This document shows, piece by piece, positions 1-11,152 of a DNA stretch of 64,000 bases (position 1 is its first letter; the number at the start of each line of letters is the position of its first letter). Made by a program: the position numbers and the translations under genes. The notes under the pieces were generated by a model that saw nothing but the letters and a program-made list of their open reading frames with translations, was not told the origin of the DNA and did not search any database. The DNA is from Amorphophallus konjac (Eukaryota > Streptophyta > Magnoliopsida > Alismatales > Araceae), in NCBI GenBank assembly GCA_022559845.1, contig CM040126.1:45378458-45442457 (forward strand). Reading direction: 5' to 3'.

Positions 1-780
1 AAAAGTGACATTTTTGACGGATAATTTTTGTCAAAAATTTTGTCGAAAATAGTTTTCCGACAGAATTACGATGGAATACCAACTGAAATTGTCCGTCAGA
101 TATTCATTATCGTGACTTTCCGACAGAATCGTTATCCATCGAAATTTCGTCGGCATTTTTCGACGAAAAATTAGTAGACAGAAATTCTGGCTGAGAAAAA
201 AGCAACATTTTCGACGAATAATTTTCGTCGAAAATTCCGTCGGAAACAGTTTTTTCGACGGAATTACGACGGAATACCAACGGAAACCGTCCGTCGGGTA
301 TTCATTATCGCGACTTTCCGACAGAATCGTTATCCATCGAAATTTCGTCGGCATTTTCTGACGAAAAATTAGTAGACCGGAAATTCTGTCTGAGAAAAAG
401 CTACATTTTCGACTGACAGTTTTCGTCGGTATTCTTTCGGAAATAGACGGAAGCACTCTTTTCGACGGAATACCGACGGAAATTATCTGTCGGGTATTCA
501 TTGTCGTGACTTTCCAATAGAATCGTTATCCATTGAAATTCCATCAGTATTTTTTGACGAAAAATTAGTAGACGAAAATTCCGTCTGTACAATTCTTGCG
601 ACGGACGCCGCTTTCCATCCGAAATTCTGTCATCCGTCGAAAAAACTGTTCGTCGGTAATTCCGTTGCTAAATTTATTTTTTAAAAAAATTATGTTCATA
701 TATTTTTCGACGGACACTGTAATCCGTCGATGATTCCGTCAGAATATTTTTGACGGAGAAAATATTTCCATCGGAATATT
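1..780. repeat. CACTA-like subterminal repeat array
   Basis: Tandem units of about 197 bp are visible: the motif CATTATCGTGACTTTCC and its variants recur at 105, 303 and 499. Units are built from short direct and inverted copies of TTTCCGACGGAAT-like motifs, the layout typical of the subterminal regions that bind transposase in En/Spm elements. The motif (CCGTCGG) differs from the TTTCAGACGG motif of the complete CACTA at 1965-26217, so this is a different family. No terminal CACTA motif is seen, and the element runs off the left edge. Short ORFs here are repeat artefacts. Confidence 0.6.
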
Positions 781-1090
781 TCTCTCATTTATTTATTAAC
801 ATAAATTAAAATACTAATTATTTTATTAAAAATAATTATTAATATTATTATTTGATATCCATTTTAATATCTAATTTTGAGTATTATTTATTAAAATAAG
901 ATTATAATAAGGTTGGAATTAGAGGGCCATTTAAGAACATCTCTAGAGTGAATCCACTTTTTTATCCCTCAATACAACCAAAGCAAGTGGAATTAAAGAG
1001 GAGTTAATCTCCTTTTAACTCATTGCCTACCAAAATAAATGAGATTAAGTGAGAGCACATAATAATTCTGGAGGGATGTCCCCCTCCATT
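781..1090. other. AT-rich spacer, nothing recognised
   Basis: Very AT-rich DNA rich in ATTATTAAAAATAATTATT-like runs, followed by unique-looking sequence. I see no ORF, RNA gene or repeat boundary that I can support. Confidence 0.5.
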
Positions 1091-1885
1091 TATATATTGC
1101 TCTTTTAAAGTGGGGCTTGTTTGAGATTATCGGCCAATCTACCAACACCAACATCCTCGTTAACTAAGCCACCAATGGGGCCCAAGCCAACCTCTTCGTC
1201 TCCAAGTTCCGTACCTCTTACTCCCTTCCCCCCGCCTCTTATTCTCCACCATACCCCTCTGCGAGCCCCTTTTGTGTCGATGTCTCCAACGCCATTAACA
1301 CCATAGAGATGCCTCATCATCTTCGAGCTCAACACCTCCTACCCCATCCCCCTTCTCCTACACCATGCCCCCTTGCGATCGCCATCGATGTCTCCAACAT
1401 CATTAATGACGATGTAGAGGCATGATCCTCGCCTTTGAGCTCAACACCTCCTACCCCCTCCCCCTTCTTCTCCACCATGCCCGTGTGACCTTCCGCGATA
1501 ATGTCTCCAGCGTTGTCTGTGCTACACATAAATCTCCATTAATATTTGTAAAGATCTGATCTTTCGACCATATGTGACGTTGCGAAGCAAGCCTTCCATG
1601 GCCCTGCACACATCCTGGTCGCCTACACCTGCATGCTCGACCCAAAGAACCACCCATCGCTTGTGGCCACCATCGATGAGGACTCGGACGCCACCTTCCC
1701 CATCAACACCAGGGGTGGGCTTCCTTTGCTACCGCTAGGCCGCCAATTTCTTGGTCTGCGGCAAACAGTGGGCAAATCATTGCCATCCCATCCTCCATGA
1801 TTGGCACACTCTGCTCCGCATTGAGGCATGCATGTGGCATCCAAGGTGGCGGTGGAGCTGGGGCGGGACATGGGATCCCGCCCAA
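1091..1885 (+). other. Unrecognised GC-rich segment with internal duplication
   Basis: The composition changes sharply to GC-rich at about 1090. A block containing CTCAACACCTCCTACCCC (about 1328) recurs about 112 bp later (about 1440), and both blocks are near sequence that reads DVSN in translation. Conceptual plus-strand translation gives plausible protein-like stretches, for example around 1600-1720, but frames shift and stops intervene. I do not recognise a family. It could be a degraded captured gene fragment or the body of the CACTA-like element whose repeats lie to the left. Confidence 0.3.
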
Positions 1886-1890
1886 CTAAG

Positions 1891-1964
1891 TGATGGGAAA
1901 ATAGCTTATGTACGAATAATTTCTTACAGACCGTATCACGCAGCAGAAAAATTAAACGGAACAC
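1891..1964 (-). repeat. Copia 3' LTR, outer fragment
   Basis: The first 74 bp (plus-strand reading) of the Copia 3' LTR, starting TGATGGGAAAA and ending at the CACTA insertion. It continues at 26221. The split pieces total about 722 bp. The last three bases, CAC (1962-1964), are the CACTA target-site duplication. Confidence 0.75.
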
Positions 1965-2210
1965 CACTACAAGAAATGGAGCTGTTAGCGACGGAAATTT
2001 CAGACGAAATAATTTGAGTCGTAATATCCGTCTGCATTTCAGACAGATAGTTTCCGTCTGAAATGCCATCGCTATTTCAGACAGATACTTATCTGTCGCA
2101 CTATCCGTCTCAATTTGAGACTTATATTCAGACGAAAATTACTCCATCTGAAATATTATTAAAATTTCAGACGGAAATACGTTTCATCTGAAATGTGGTA
2201 TGAAATTCAC
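1965..2210. repeat. CACTA left terminus and subterminal repeats
   Basis: Terminal CACTACAAGAAA motif followed by about ten copies of the 10-mer TTTCAGACGG or its complement CCGTCTGAAA, several degenerate. Such motifs are known binding sites for the accessory transposase in En/Spm. The sequence matches the array at the right end. Confidence 0.85.
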
Positions 2211-2304
2211 GAAAACCCCCGCCCAAATCAGCCCCATCCCCGCCACTCCTTGTCACTCACTTCCCCCCACTCTCTCTCTCATTCTCTCAAAGACGGCTTG
2301 ACAT

Positions 2305-5124
2305 ATGACATGCCATACCAAAATAGTACGCCATGCCGATGATACAATCAGTCATCTTGCTGATGGTGAAGCTTGGACTCATTTCAGTCGTACTCATCTT
2401 GCTTTCTCAAAGGAGCCACGTAATGTTCGATTGGATTTATGCACATATGGTTTTAATCCATTCGGTGGTTCAGTGGCATCTTATTCTTGTTGGCCAGTGC
2501 TCATGACACCGTACAACCTTTCGCCGGACATGTGCTTGAAGTGAGAAAATATGTTTTTGCCCTTAGTAATTCCTGGTCCAAAAAGTCTCAGAAAAAATTT
2601 GGACATATATCTCAGGCCGTTGATTGATGAGCTCAATTTATTATGGACTGATGGAGTTGTTACTTATGATGCATGTAGGAAGCAAAATTTTATTATGAAT
2701 GCTGCATTGATGTGGACAATAAGTGACTTCCCTGCATATGGAATGTTATCTGGTTGGAGCACACATCAGAAGTTATCATATCCTTACTGTATGGAAGATA
2801 CCAAATCATTTGTATTGAAACATGGTGGGAAAGCATGCTGGTTTTATTGCCATCGGCGGTTACTACCAAGTGACCATCCTTTTTGAAGGCAAAAAGATTC
2901 GTTTAAAAAAATACTGTTGAAATGGATGAAGCAGACTTGCAAAGGGTGTCGGGTCGACATATGGCGACACGGGTGTAAAATTTACCAGATGTAGTATAAT
3001 TGTCTGGTAGCACACGCCAACTCTCTAGCTTTGGAAAAGATTACAACTGGAATAAGAAAAGTATTTTCTGGGAATTGCCTTATTGGTCAACTCTTCTTAT
3101 ACGACACAATCTGGATGTTATGCATACCGAGAAGAATTTTTTTGATAATGTGTTCAATACGATCATGAATGTTAAAGGCAAAACAAAGGATAACGCCAAA
3201 GTGCATATGGACTTAAAGATGCTTTGTAAACGCCCAGAACTGGAATTACAGAACGCAAATGACAAAACTATGTAGCCTAAAGCAACTTACATGCTTAATG
3301 ATACACAGATCAAGGAAGTGTGCCAGTGGTTAAAACAGTTGAGATTCCCAGATGGATATGCATCCAACATAGCCTGTTGTGTGAATGTTAATGAGGGGAA
3401 AATATATAGTCTGAAAAGTCACGACCGTCATGTGTTCATGGAGAGGCTAGTGCCCATTACATTTCGTGATTTGTTGCCAAAGCCTATATGGGGAGCACTG
3501 ACCGAGCTGAGTCAGTTTTTTAAGATTTTATGTGCATCGAAACTCAGACTGAGGGATGTACAAACTATCGAAGAAAATATGGTCACAACCGTTTGCAAGC
3601 TAGAGAAGATATTTCCTACGGCATTCTTTGATTCGATGGAGCACCTGGTCGTCCATTTGCCATACGAGGCTATTGTCGGAGGACCAACACAATTTCGATG
3701 GATGTATCTATTTGAGAGGTATGTCAGAATTTTTGTTAAGTTACATGTCGTCCATGGTCGGTACATGTCATTGTCATCTAACTTGTTGTTGTAGGTGCAT
3801 GCATGAATTAAAAATGAAAGTTTGCAACAAGGCGAAGGTGGAGGGTTCGATTGCTAAGGCACATATTCTTGAAGAAATATCGAACTTCTGTTCCATGTAC
3901 TTTGAGCCAGAGATTCTAACTCGTCGTATTCGACCTCCACGTAATGATGATGGGGGAGTTGATGATTCGTTCGATCAGCTCTCTATATTTAAGCATCCTG
4001 GACGTGCGTTTGGACGTTGCTCGACGCGCACGCTCGAAGATAGAGAGTTGTATATCGCTGAGATATATATTCTTCTGAATTGTATCGAGATTGAAGGTAA
4101 TATTGAGTAAGTTATTAACTCACATTTCTAGGGATGTCCATAAGTTGTTCATCCTTATTCTGCAGTTCATTTAAAGTAGTAGTGTATTTATATTGCAGAC
4201 AATTTGATTCAGAATTAGCACAAAAATGTCCAAATATTCAAGACGTGGAGATTGAAAAAGAACGCGAGAAGTTTTTTACCAAATGGCTGAGATATCGGGT
4301 TAGTGTCGATCTTTGAATATATATGTTTGTATTTATATATGTTGAGGAGATTGAACCTTATTATAACTACTCAAATTTACATATAGGTTGAACAAGGTCT
4401 CATTACTGATCAAAGAGTACAACATATAAGTTATGGCCCCTCGACTATTGCACGTGCCTATCCAGGATATATTGTGAATGAATACAGATTTCATACGAGG
4501 GATTATGGACGAAGTAAGTCTACGATGAATAACGGCGTGTCTGTTAAGGGAAGTTTATACAATGAAGCAGAATTAGACTACTACGGTATTCTTGACGAAG
4601 TCTTAGAACTTCAGTATTTGAGACTAGACAATCATGTATACATATTTAAGTGTCATTGATTTGATCCTAATTCTATTCGACATGACACAACTTATGGGAT
4701 TGTCGATGTCAAACATAGGTCTAAACTTAATACCTATGAACCGTTCATTTTAGCCGCACAAGCCTAGTAAGTGTATTATTCAAGCTATCCATCATCCAAG
4801 AATAAAGATTGGTGGACAGTTTACAGGGTTAAATCAAAACTCTTTCCCACTTATGAGTTAAATATGAGTGAAAACCCCTCAGAAGTTGCCAGTGCTGAAT
4901 ATTTTCAATCAGACGAAGTTGGCGTCGTCGGTTGCACGCATATTAATCTAGACAAATCTGATGAGCCACTGTCATTACGTAAGGGAGATGAAGTGGAAGA
5001 AGTCGATCCGACGGACCTAAATGTTAGAGGGGATGAGGAATCGGATGAAGAGGAGGAGTTCGAATCTGATGAGGCTACTATGGATGACGAAGATGATGAT
5101 GAGTTAGATATATCATCATCGTGA
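2305..5124 (+). pseudogene. CACTA transposase (TNP2/Transposase_21 with DUF4218 and DUF4216), broken
   Basis: Cut-and-paste transposase (TnpD class) of the CACTA element. Recognisable family blocks in order: NVRLDLCTYGFNPFG and VIPGPKS followed by PLIDELNLLW (TNP2, 2400-2650); RHNLDVMHTEKNFFDN (about 3105); DUF4218 with HVFMERLVPI and KLEKIFPTAFFDSMEHL (3420-3650); DUF4216 with NEYRFHTRDYG and NGVSVKGSLYN (4475-4570); then a very acidic tail. GT-AG introns fit 3719-3794, 4107-4198 and 4299-4386. In-frame stops lie at 2542, 2884, 3273, 4657 and about 4767-4772, with a frameshift near 2905. Stops fall mostly where the family has Arg, Trp or Gln. It is therefore non-functional as it stands. The start at 2305 may not be the true initiator because the N-terminal part looks short. 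Confidence 0.88.
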
Positions 5125-5789
5125 TCGAGGGAGGCACATTTTGATAATTTAGTAAGATAACCGTTCATTTTTACTTAATTTTTAATAACATTGTTCTAGA
5201 CTTATCTAATTTAGGATTAATATGTATTAATTATTTTGTTAGTAAAAAAGAAATGATCCGAGGAGGTCGTACTGGGAGTGGGAGGAGACAGGGCAGTGAC
5301 AGGGGCTCTACTCCCTCTTCTTTGACGTCTTCTTCGGGTACATGTATATCTATTAAAATAGTTAGCTATATATAAATGTTTTAATCACTTACTAGCTTAA
5401 AAGAATGTCCTTTGAAGAGGGGCGATCTCGCGCTGCTCCTGAGCGGGGAGGAAGTTGACCACGTACCCTTGAAGTATAAACTGCAAGAAGGGAAACCAGT
5501 CAGAGGTGCCCAAGGATAGATCCCCGGGGAAGACCCGGTGGACGTGTAAAATTGCACGCCCATATGTCCTGCTCGGCCTCACATCAATACAACATCAAGC
5601 AAAGAAACTCCGGAGAAGGATGGGTCATCTGGACTCTCCGAATATCCACACACTACTGTGAAGCCGCCTACAGAGTCACGACAGCGAAGAGAAATCAACC
5701 CTCGGGAAGCTCACAACTCATGAGCCCCAAACAAAATCCATTGGACCGCAATCCGTGCTTGCAACAGGGCTCAAGCCTGCCCTCTAGCG

Positions 5790-6720
5790 GCACACCATCT
5801 TCGTGCCCTACCCGGCACACCCCTGGTGGCCCCCAGCGGCACACCCCCTCTGGTGGCCCTCAACGGCACACCCCTGCGACGCCGTCAGCGGCACGCCTAG
5901 GTTTCCCCCCAGCGGCAGACCCAGGTCGCCCCCCAGCGGCACACCTTGAAGCGCCTCCAGCGACACGCCCCCTGCGGACAGCCCCAGTGGCACACCCCCT
6001 TTGGGTACCTTCAACGGCACGCCCGCTGGTGCCCTCCAGCGGCACACCCCCTGCTGGCTCTGCCCGGTACACCCTTAACGCCCGGAGGCTGCCTTACAAC
6101 GGTACGCCCTCAGGGCCCTTCAGCGGCACACCCTCAGGGCCCTTCAGCGGCACCACTTTGATGCCTCCAGCGGCACACTCCAACGCCCCTCCAGCGGCAC
6201 ACCCCCAAGTGCCTTCGACGGCACGCTCCGCTGCCCCCCCTGGTCGGTACACTCTTGTGCCCCCTTCAGCAGCATGCCAGCAAGCCTCTCAGCGTCATAC
6301 CCCCCCTCAACGCTTTCAGCGGCACACCTCCGGGTGCCTTCGATGGCACACCGGGCCAACCCTTGGCGGCACACCCCTACGTGCCCCTCCAGCGGCACGC
6401 CTGCAACCCCTTCCAGCGGCACACTACCTGTGGCCGTCCACCGGCACACCCCCAGGTGGTCTCCACCCGGCACGCCATGAATGGGCCTTGACCGGCGCAC
6501 CCTGCCACCTCTTCTACCGGTGCGCTCTAGCGGGCCTTCCCCGGTGCACCTGCAGGCCTCCTAGCAGCACACCCAGGTTTCCCTTCAGCGGCACGCCTTC
6601 AAAGCTCTTCCGCGGCACACCTGCTGAACTCTCCAGCGGCACGGCTTGCCAGCCCTCCAGCACAGCGGTTTTACAGCCTTCTAGCGGCACAGCTTTCCAG
6701 CCTTCCAGCGGCACACTTTG
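5790..6720 (+). repeat. CGGCACACC minisatellite-like array in U3 of the solo LTR
   Basis: The core AGCGGCACACC recurs some thirty times at spacings of roughly 24-30 bp, with variable linkers rich in CCCTCCAG. The spacing is often a multiple of three, so long ORFs stay open on both strands. The 389-codon plus-strand ORF over 5552-6721 is therefore a repeat artefact and not annotated as a gene. Degenerate clusters of the same core recur at 7750-8090 and 8930-9090 in the same LTR. Confidence 0.75.
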
Positions 6721-6918
6721 ACCTCTTCTTTGCCCGGTGCAGCCGCAAACAAGATCTCACGCCATGACCTATGATCCTTGGCGCGCAATGGGGATCGGGC
6801 AGGGCTGGCTGAGGTGTCGTTCCCTCATGAAGGCACGTTGGCTACGCTCTGCAGTAGAGGATGAGGGATGGTCAACTCCCATTTAATTCACGTCGACATC
6901 GGACGCTCCCACCGCTAA

Positions 6919-7300
6919 GGATATAAAAGCCCCTCCTCTCCATGTGAAAAAAGGAAGAGACCAAAAGAAAATAGGGAGGGCTCCTGCGTAGAAAAGAGAA
7001 GAAGAAGAAGAGAAGAAAAAAAAGAGGCTGGGGCTCCCCCTGGTGCTTCACCCACCGTCGCCCGAGTGAAGAGAAGAAAAGGAGAAGAGAAGAAGAGGGA
7101 AAGAGAGAGCGCTGCCCCGTTGACCATCGCCTGTAAGAAGAGAAGAAGAAGGAAGGAGAGAAGAGAAGAAGAGAGACAAGGAGCTAGTGCTCCATCCCCC
7201 TTTCCCCCCTTTGTCTATAACATAGCCCGCATGGGCATTGTAATCTTCGTGGCCGTCCATGGTCACCTTCTTTCACGAATAAAGATGTTTCCCTCTTGGG
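6919..7300 (+). promoter_or_regulatory. Solo LTR TATA box, GA-rich leader and polyadenylation-like signal
   Basis: GATATAAAAGCCCC at about 6919 resembles a plant TATA box. The 6946-7190 stretch is almost pure purine (GAAGAAGAAG repeats). ACGAATAAAGATG at about 7276 resembles a poly(A) signal. Together they suggest the R region and plus-strand orientation of this LTR. Promoter activity is inferred only. Confidence 0.5.
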
Positions 7301-7749
7301 TTCCCTGCCACTCCCCTAGCTCATTTCTTTTGTGACATTTTCGGGTGTTTATCTCTTCCCCTTTCTTCGGTGGTTTTGCCTCTTACGACAGTTTCTTCTC
7401 ATGGAGCCGACCTGTCTAGCCCAATGGGCAGCGCCTTGGTGTAATGCCGCTCCGAGGGGCATGCTACCAGAGCATCCTTGTGCTGGGTCCTCTCTTCTCG
7501 TGGCTTCCTGGTAGGGTTTAACCCCAAATCTGCTCTTTTGCCCAAGGGGAGCTCCCCTTCCTCTTCCTTGAGCCCTGCAAGCCCAACACCTTTTCTTCAA
7601 TACCCTTGCAACCCTCTCTCCCTCCTGATTGACGTTTTCCTTGGCCTGGTCGACCCAATGTCCCTGGTTCATTTTCTCCTTCACCATCATCCCCTAAGTT
7701 AGCCCCTACCCGAAGCACTCTTTTCTCTTCTAGCTAGGCGCACTGCCTG

Positions 7750-9090
7750 ACCACCCATGCCCGGCACGCCCTCTGATCAACTAGCCCGGCACACCCACGT
7801 GCCAGCCAGCCCGGTGCATCCCCAGGCCCTGCCAGGCTGGTACATTCCAACTTCCCCCTTGTCCGGTGCACTCTCCAGCCCGGTACACTCCTTCACCCAG
7901 CCAGCCCGGCACACCCTTAGACTGGTCAGGCCAGTGTAGCCCCGAATCCTGCCTGGCCACCCTTGCCCGGCACACTTCCTGTTCGGCCAGCCCAGCACAC
8001 TCTTGTGCCAGCTAGCCCGGCACACCTCCCTGAGCCCTTCCATCCGGCACACCAATCACCCCTTTTTACCCGGTGCACCCCCTGCCAGTTTTAGAAGTGT
8101 CCCCCAATTGTTGGTTTTCCCGGGCTTTCCGAAGTTTTGTCAAAGGTGTTGCTGCCCTTGGCATCCATCTCGAATTGTCGGATTCTGCCACTCCTTGTGG
8201 GCGCATTCCCCTTTACTCCCCTTACCATCCGGGTCAAGGGGAGGTGTTTCCGAATTTTCGTTAGAATCAATGAACCCATTAAAAGACAAAAGGAAGCAAC
8301 TAACAAATAAAAGAAATAACAACGAGACGCTCCCATGAGTCGGGAGAACTGTGAAAGGCGCGAAGAGGACTGCACTTGAACACCGCTGTGACGAATCGAC
8401 AAACACGAACATAATCATTAATTGCATAATGAAGAAGAGACTTAACTAACATTTCTCATGTGCATCGCATGAATAAAGAAGATTGCATCTCTCCTGCATA
8501 CCCTTGTACTATTGCATTCCACGCGTGCTTGCATGTAATGGCCCCGTGGTATATATGTGAAATGGCGACGTGTGAAAGATCGGATTACGTCCGATCGGAA
8601 ACCTTCCCTATGCGTGAGGACTGACCTCCGCCTCGTACCCGGGGTCGATTCCCGAACTCAATTCCCCTCTTGCATTTGCTTGAACCCATGTGTGGATTGT
8701 TGAACCCAACCTCCTGCACGCATTAAACATGCATTCAGATTGCCGAACATAATCACGAACATGATCTAAATGAACAAAAGAAAACCAAATCAAAGTTACA
8801 TGCATGTATTTCATGAATAAAAGAAAACCCCTCACGTGTATTTCATGAATAGAGGAACCTTCCCTGACCCAGCCATAACTGCGCCAACCCTTGAACTAAT
8901 CTATTGCCCCCGCACAAGCCTCGGCCCGATACACCCATCCCCGGATCAATCCTTGTCTGGCACACCAGCCCAAGCTTCACCCGACAAGCCTTTAGCCTGC
9001 CTTATCCGGCACGCCTACCTCCCCTCCAGCCCGGCACGCCTGCCTCCCCCAGCCGGTACACCCTCTAGCCCCACTCTCCCCGGTACACTC
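7750..9090 (+). repeat. Further CCCGGCACAC clusters in the solo LTR
   Basis: Degenerate copies of AGCCCGGCACACC at 7760-8090 and 8930-9070, separated by unique sequence without recognisable genes. Their presence both before and after the presumed promoter suggests the motif spread within the LTR by replication slippage. Confidence 0.55.
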
Positions 9091-9124
9091 AAAAATGCAA
9101 TAGTAAAAAAGGGGGAAAAAGAGA

Positions 9125-9320
9125 AGAAGCTTAATAATAATAAAGATAAATAATAATAATAAATGGAATAATAATAGGATAAATAAAGAAAAAGGGACAC
9201 AACACATAAGCCAAAAGGGGGAGAATCAATAAAGATAAAGAAGAGGATAAATGAATAATAACAACAGTGAATAATAATAACAGAAAAAATGAATAGAACG
9301 GTACCGCTCTCGTCATCCCT
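9125..9320 (+). repeat. AATAAT microsatellite-like tract
   Basis: Low-complexity AT-rich DNA with repeated AATAATAATAAA and GATAAA runs. No gene is seen. The rest of the solo LTR (9320-10093) holds nothing else recognisable. Confidence 0.6.
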
Positions 9321-10718
9321 AGACCCTATGCATGGGAATATAATTAAGGCCCTCATGGGTCATGCTTAGACCTCGGGTCTGTCCCGATTATGGTCATTAT
9401 CTGACCCACATCATCGGCCTATAGTCCGCTCCCTTTGAACACATATTGGTTTCGGGATCTAATCCCTGGACATCCTCCCGTTGCTCCTTGGCACCAGAAA
9501 TATTGACGATGCCCACGCAAGCCTGACTTTGACCGCAGGGGGCCCACCGCAGTATGGTCGCGGCTTGATCTTGCACCGGGCTGACAAACTTGTTGGTTTC
9601 TGACCCCTTTAATCGGGATTTAACTGAATATTTCTCATTCCTCCAAACAATAAATTTGTCACATCTTGACATATATATGCTTCGGTTTTCCCGTGACGAT
9701 TGCGCTTTTCTCGAGCCGGACATTCGTCCGAACATTAAATGGTCAACACATGACCGACATGAGCTTAAATACTTTCTTCACGCCCTCGTACGAGGACTTC
9801 AATATTTCTTAATAGATTTTTATGCAATTAATTTTCTGGCCACGAGGCCCTGATTCTCGACGACTAATCAAGGGTGTTCCCCTCTCCGAGGGGATGTAAT
9901 TAACGCCGTGACCTTTATGGCACGGCGGATTTTGGTCCTGACATGAACCACACAATCGTCTGACCAGGCAGATCGAGCGCACCCCGGGCTCCCACGAAGC
10001 CCGAATAAATCGTCACTCTGTGACTGGCATGCCCACACACTTAATAAACCAATAAACAAATAAATGACGATTTAAATAAAAAGTGCGTCCACAGACCCTC
10101 CGATGCTTAAGTCAGCACAGGTAGTAGAGCACAGATGCGAAGAGGAGAGTTGGGAGGAAAGTGGGAGCGCGAGATTCCTCTCCACCAAAAGGTGAAGTGG
10201 TTCCTGCTCAAGCTTACTTAGGCGTGCTTAAGCTTACTTAAGCTCTCTCGTCGCAGTAGGGCATGTCAGGTTTAAATAGTGGCCGGTTATGCGAATTGAT
10301 CCCCGTAAACGGAGGGGTTCCAGGGGGGTTACATCCTTCATGCGGGCTCCTTACGGCGCGCGGACTGTTGGTTTCCCTTGTCCCCTTGAGCTTCCTGCCA
10401 TTAAAGGATTTGCAATGGTCGAATCATTAAGCTTTCATCAGTGAGCCCGAGCGAATGGCACTTGTTCAGGAGTGGTCTCCCGAGTGATAAGTGCTAGGTC
10501 GGGACAAGGAATAGGGGGCTCCAAGGGAGCTTTCCTGATCGACTGATGCTCGGACTTCCCAACCCGAAGGCCGCCTAGGAAGTGCTTGTACCGAGTGAAT
10601 TTTTGGGCTTCATAATAAGTGGGCCCGGGGGATGCCACTTTGAGGAGTTGAGCCTTGTTCGGTCCGGTTTGGACCTCGTTTGGCCTCTCCGTATGGACGG
10701 TGAGATTTCCCCTCTCCA

Positions 10719-10740
10719 CTTGTCCCCCTCCTACTCCCGA
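10719..10740 (-). other. Polypurine tract of the Tat gypsy
   Basis: Directly next to the 3' LTR the minus strand reads AGTAGGAGGGGGACAAG, a purine-rich tract in the right place to prime plus-strand cDNA synthesis. Confidence 0.6.
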
Positions 10741-11152
10741 GCCAAGATTAGGCTCGAACGAGTAGCAATTGGGCTGGACTGTCTGTGGCACTGGTTGGGT
10801 AAAGATATCTCTCTGGTAGGGGCCACGTGACACTGCTAACCTTGAAAATACGCCCGTTATGATGAGTAAGAGAAGGCCCCTCCTCGGGAGATTAGACGCC
10901 GTGTCGCCTCCCGTCAGGGTTTTTAGGCATTGCGCGTTTTGCGTCCCTTTATCTCCGGGGTTTTAGGGTTTTGCCTCTCTTTGTGGTTATATCTGAGGGA
11001 GGCTCCCGCGCTGTGACAGTAGTTTCGGAAGAGCGGAGAATCGTTGTAGCCGTCGGAGCTAGAAGAGCTTCCTGAGGCGGCGATTCGTAAGCTCCTTTTC
11101 TTCTCCAAAGTTCTATGACTTAGAGTTTTCCCCTTCTTCTTCTGTCTGTGTC

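Larger units (their letters stand above)
5537..10093 (+). mobile_element. Probable solo LTR of a long-LTR retrotransposon (4.56 kb)
   Basis: Insertion within the Tat 3' LTR flanked by GACCC on both sides. Its left end reads GGTGGACG and its right end CGTCCACA, so the termini are inverted repeats (TGTGGACG on the minus strand) with the first base apparently changed from T to G. It has no PBS, PPT, gag or pol. A TATA box (GGATATAAAAG) at about 6920 is followed by a GA-rich tract and an AATAAAG-type signal near 7280, as expected for U3, R and U5. This fits a solo LTR left by LTR-LTR recombination. A short non-autonomous element is the alternative. Confidence 0.68.
5413..10718 (-). repeat. Tat gypsy 3' LTR, split by a nested insertion
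   Basis: Two pieces, 5413-5536 and 10099-10718 (744 bp together), match the intact LTR at 20058-20802. They are separated by the solo LTR at 5537-10093, whose insertion duplicated GACCC (5532-5536 and 10094-10098). Reading through after removing the insertion restores collinearity with the other LTR. Confidence 0.9.

Noticed and set aside
5552..6721. 389-codon plus-strand ORF as a proline/threonine-rich protein gene
   Set aside because: It is a translation of a minisatellite; antisense frames are equally open and no domain is present.
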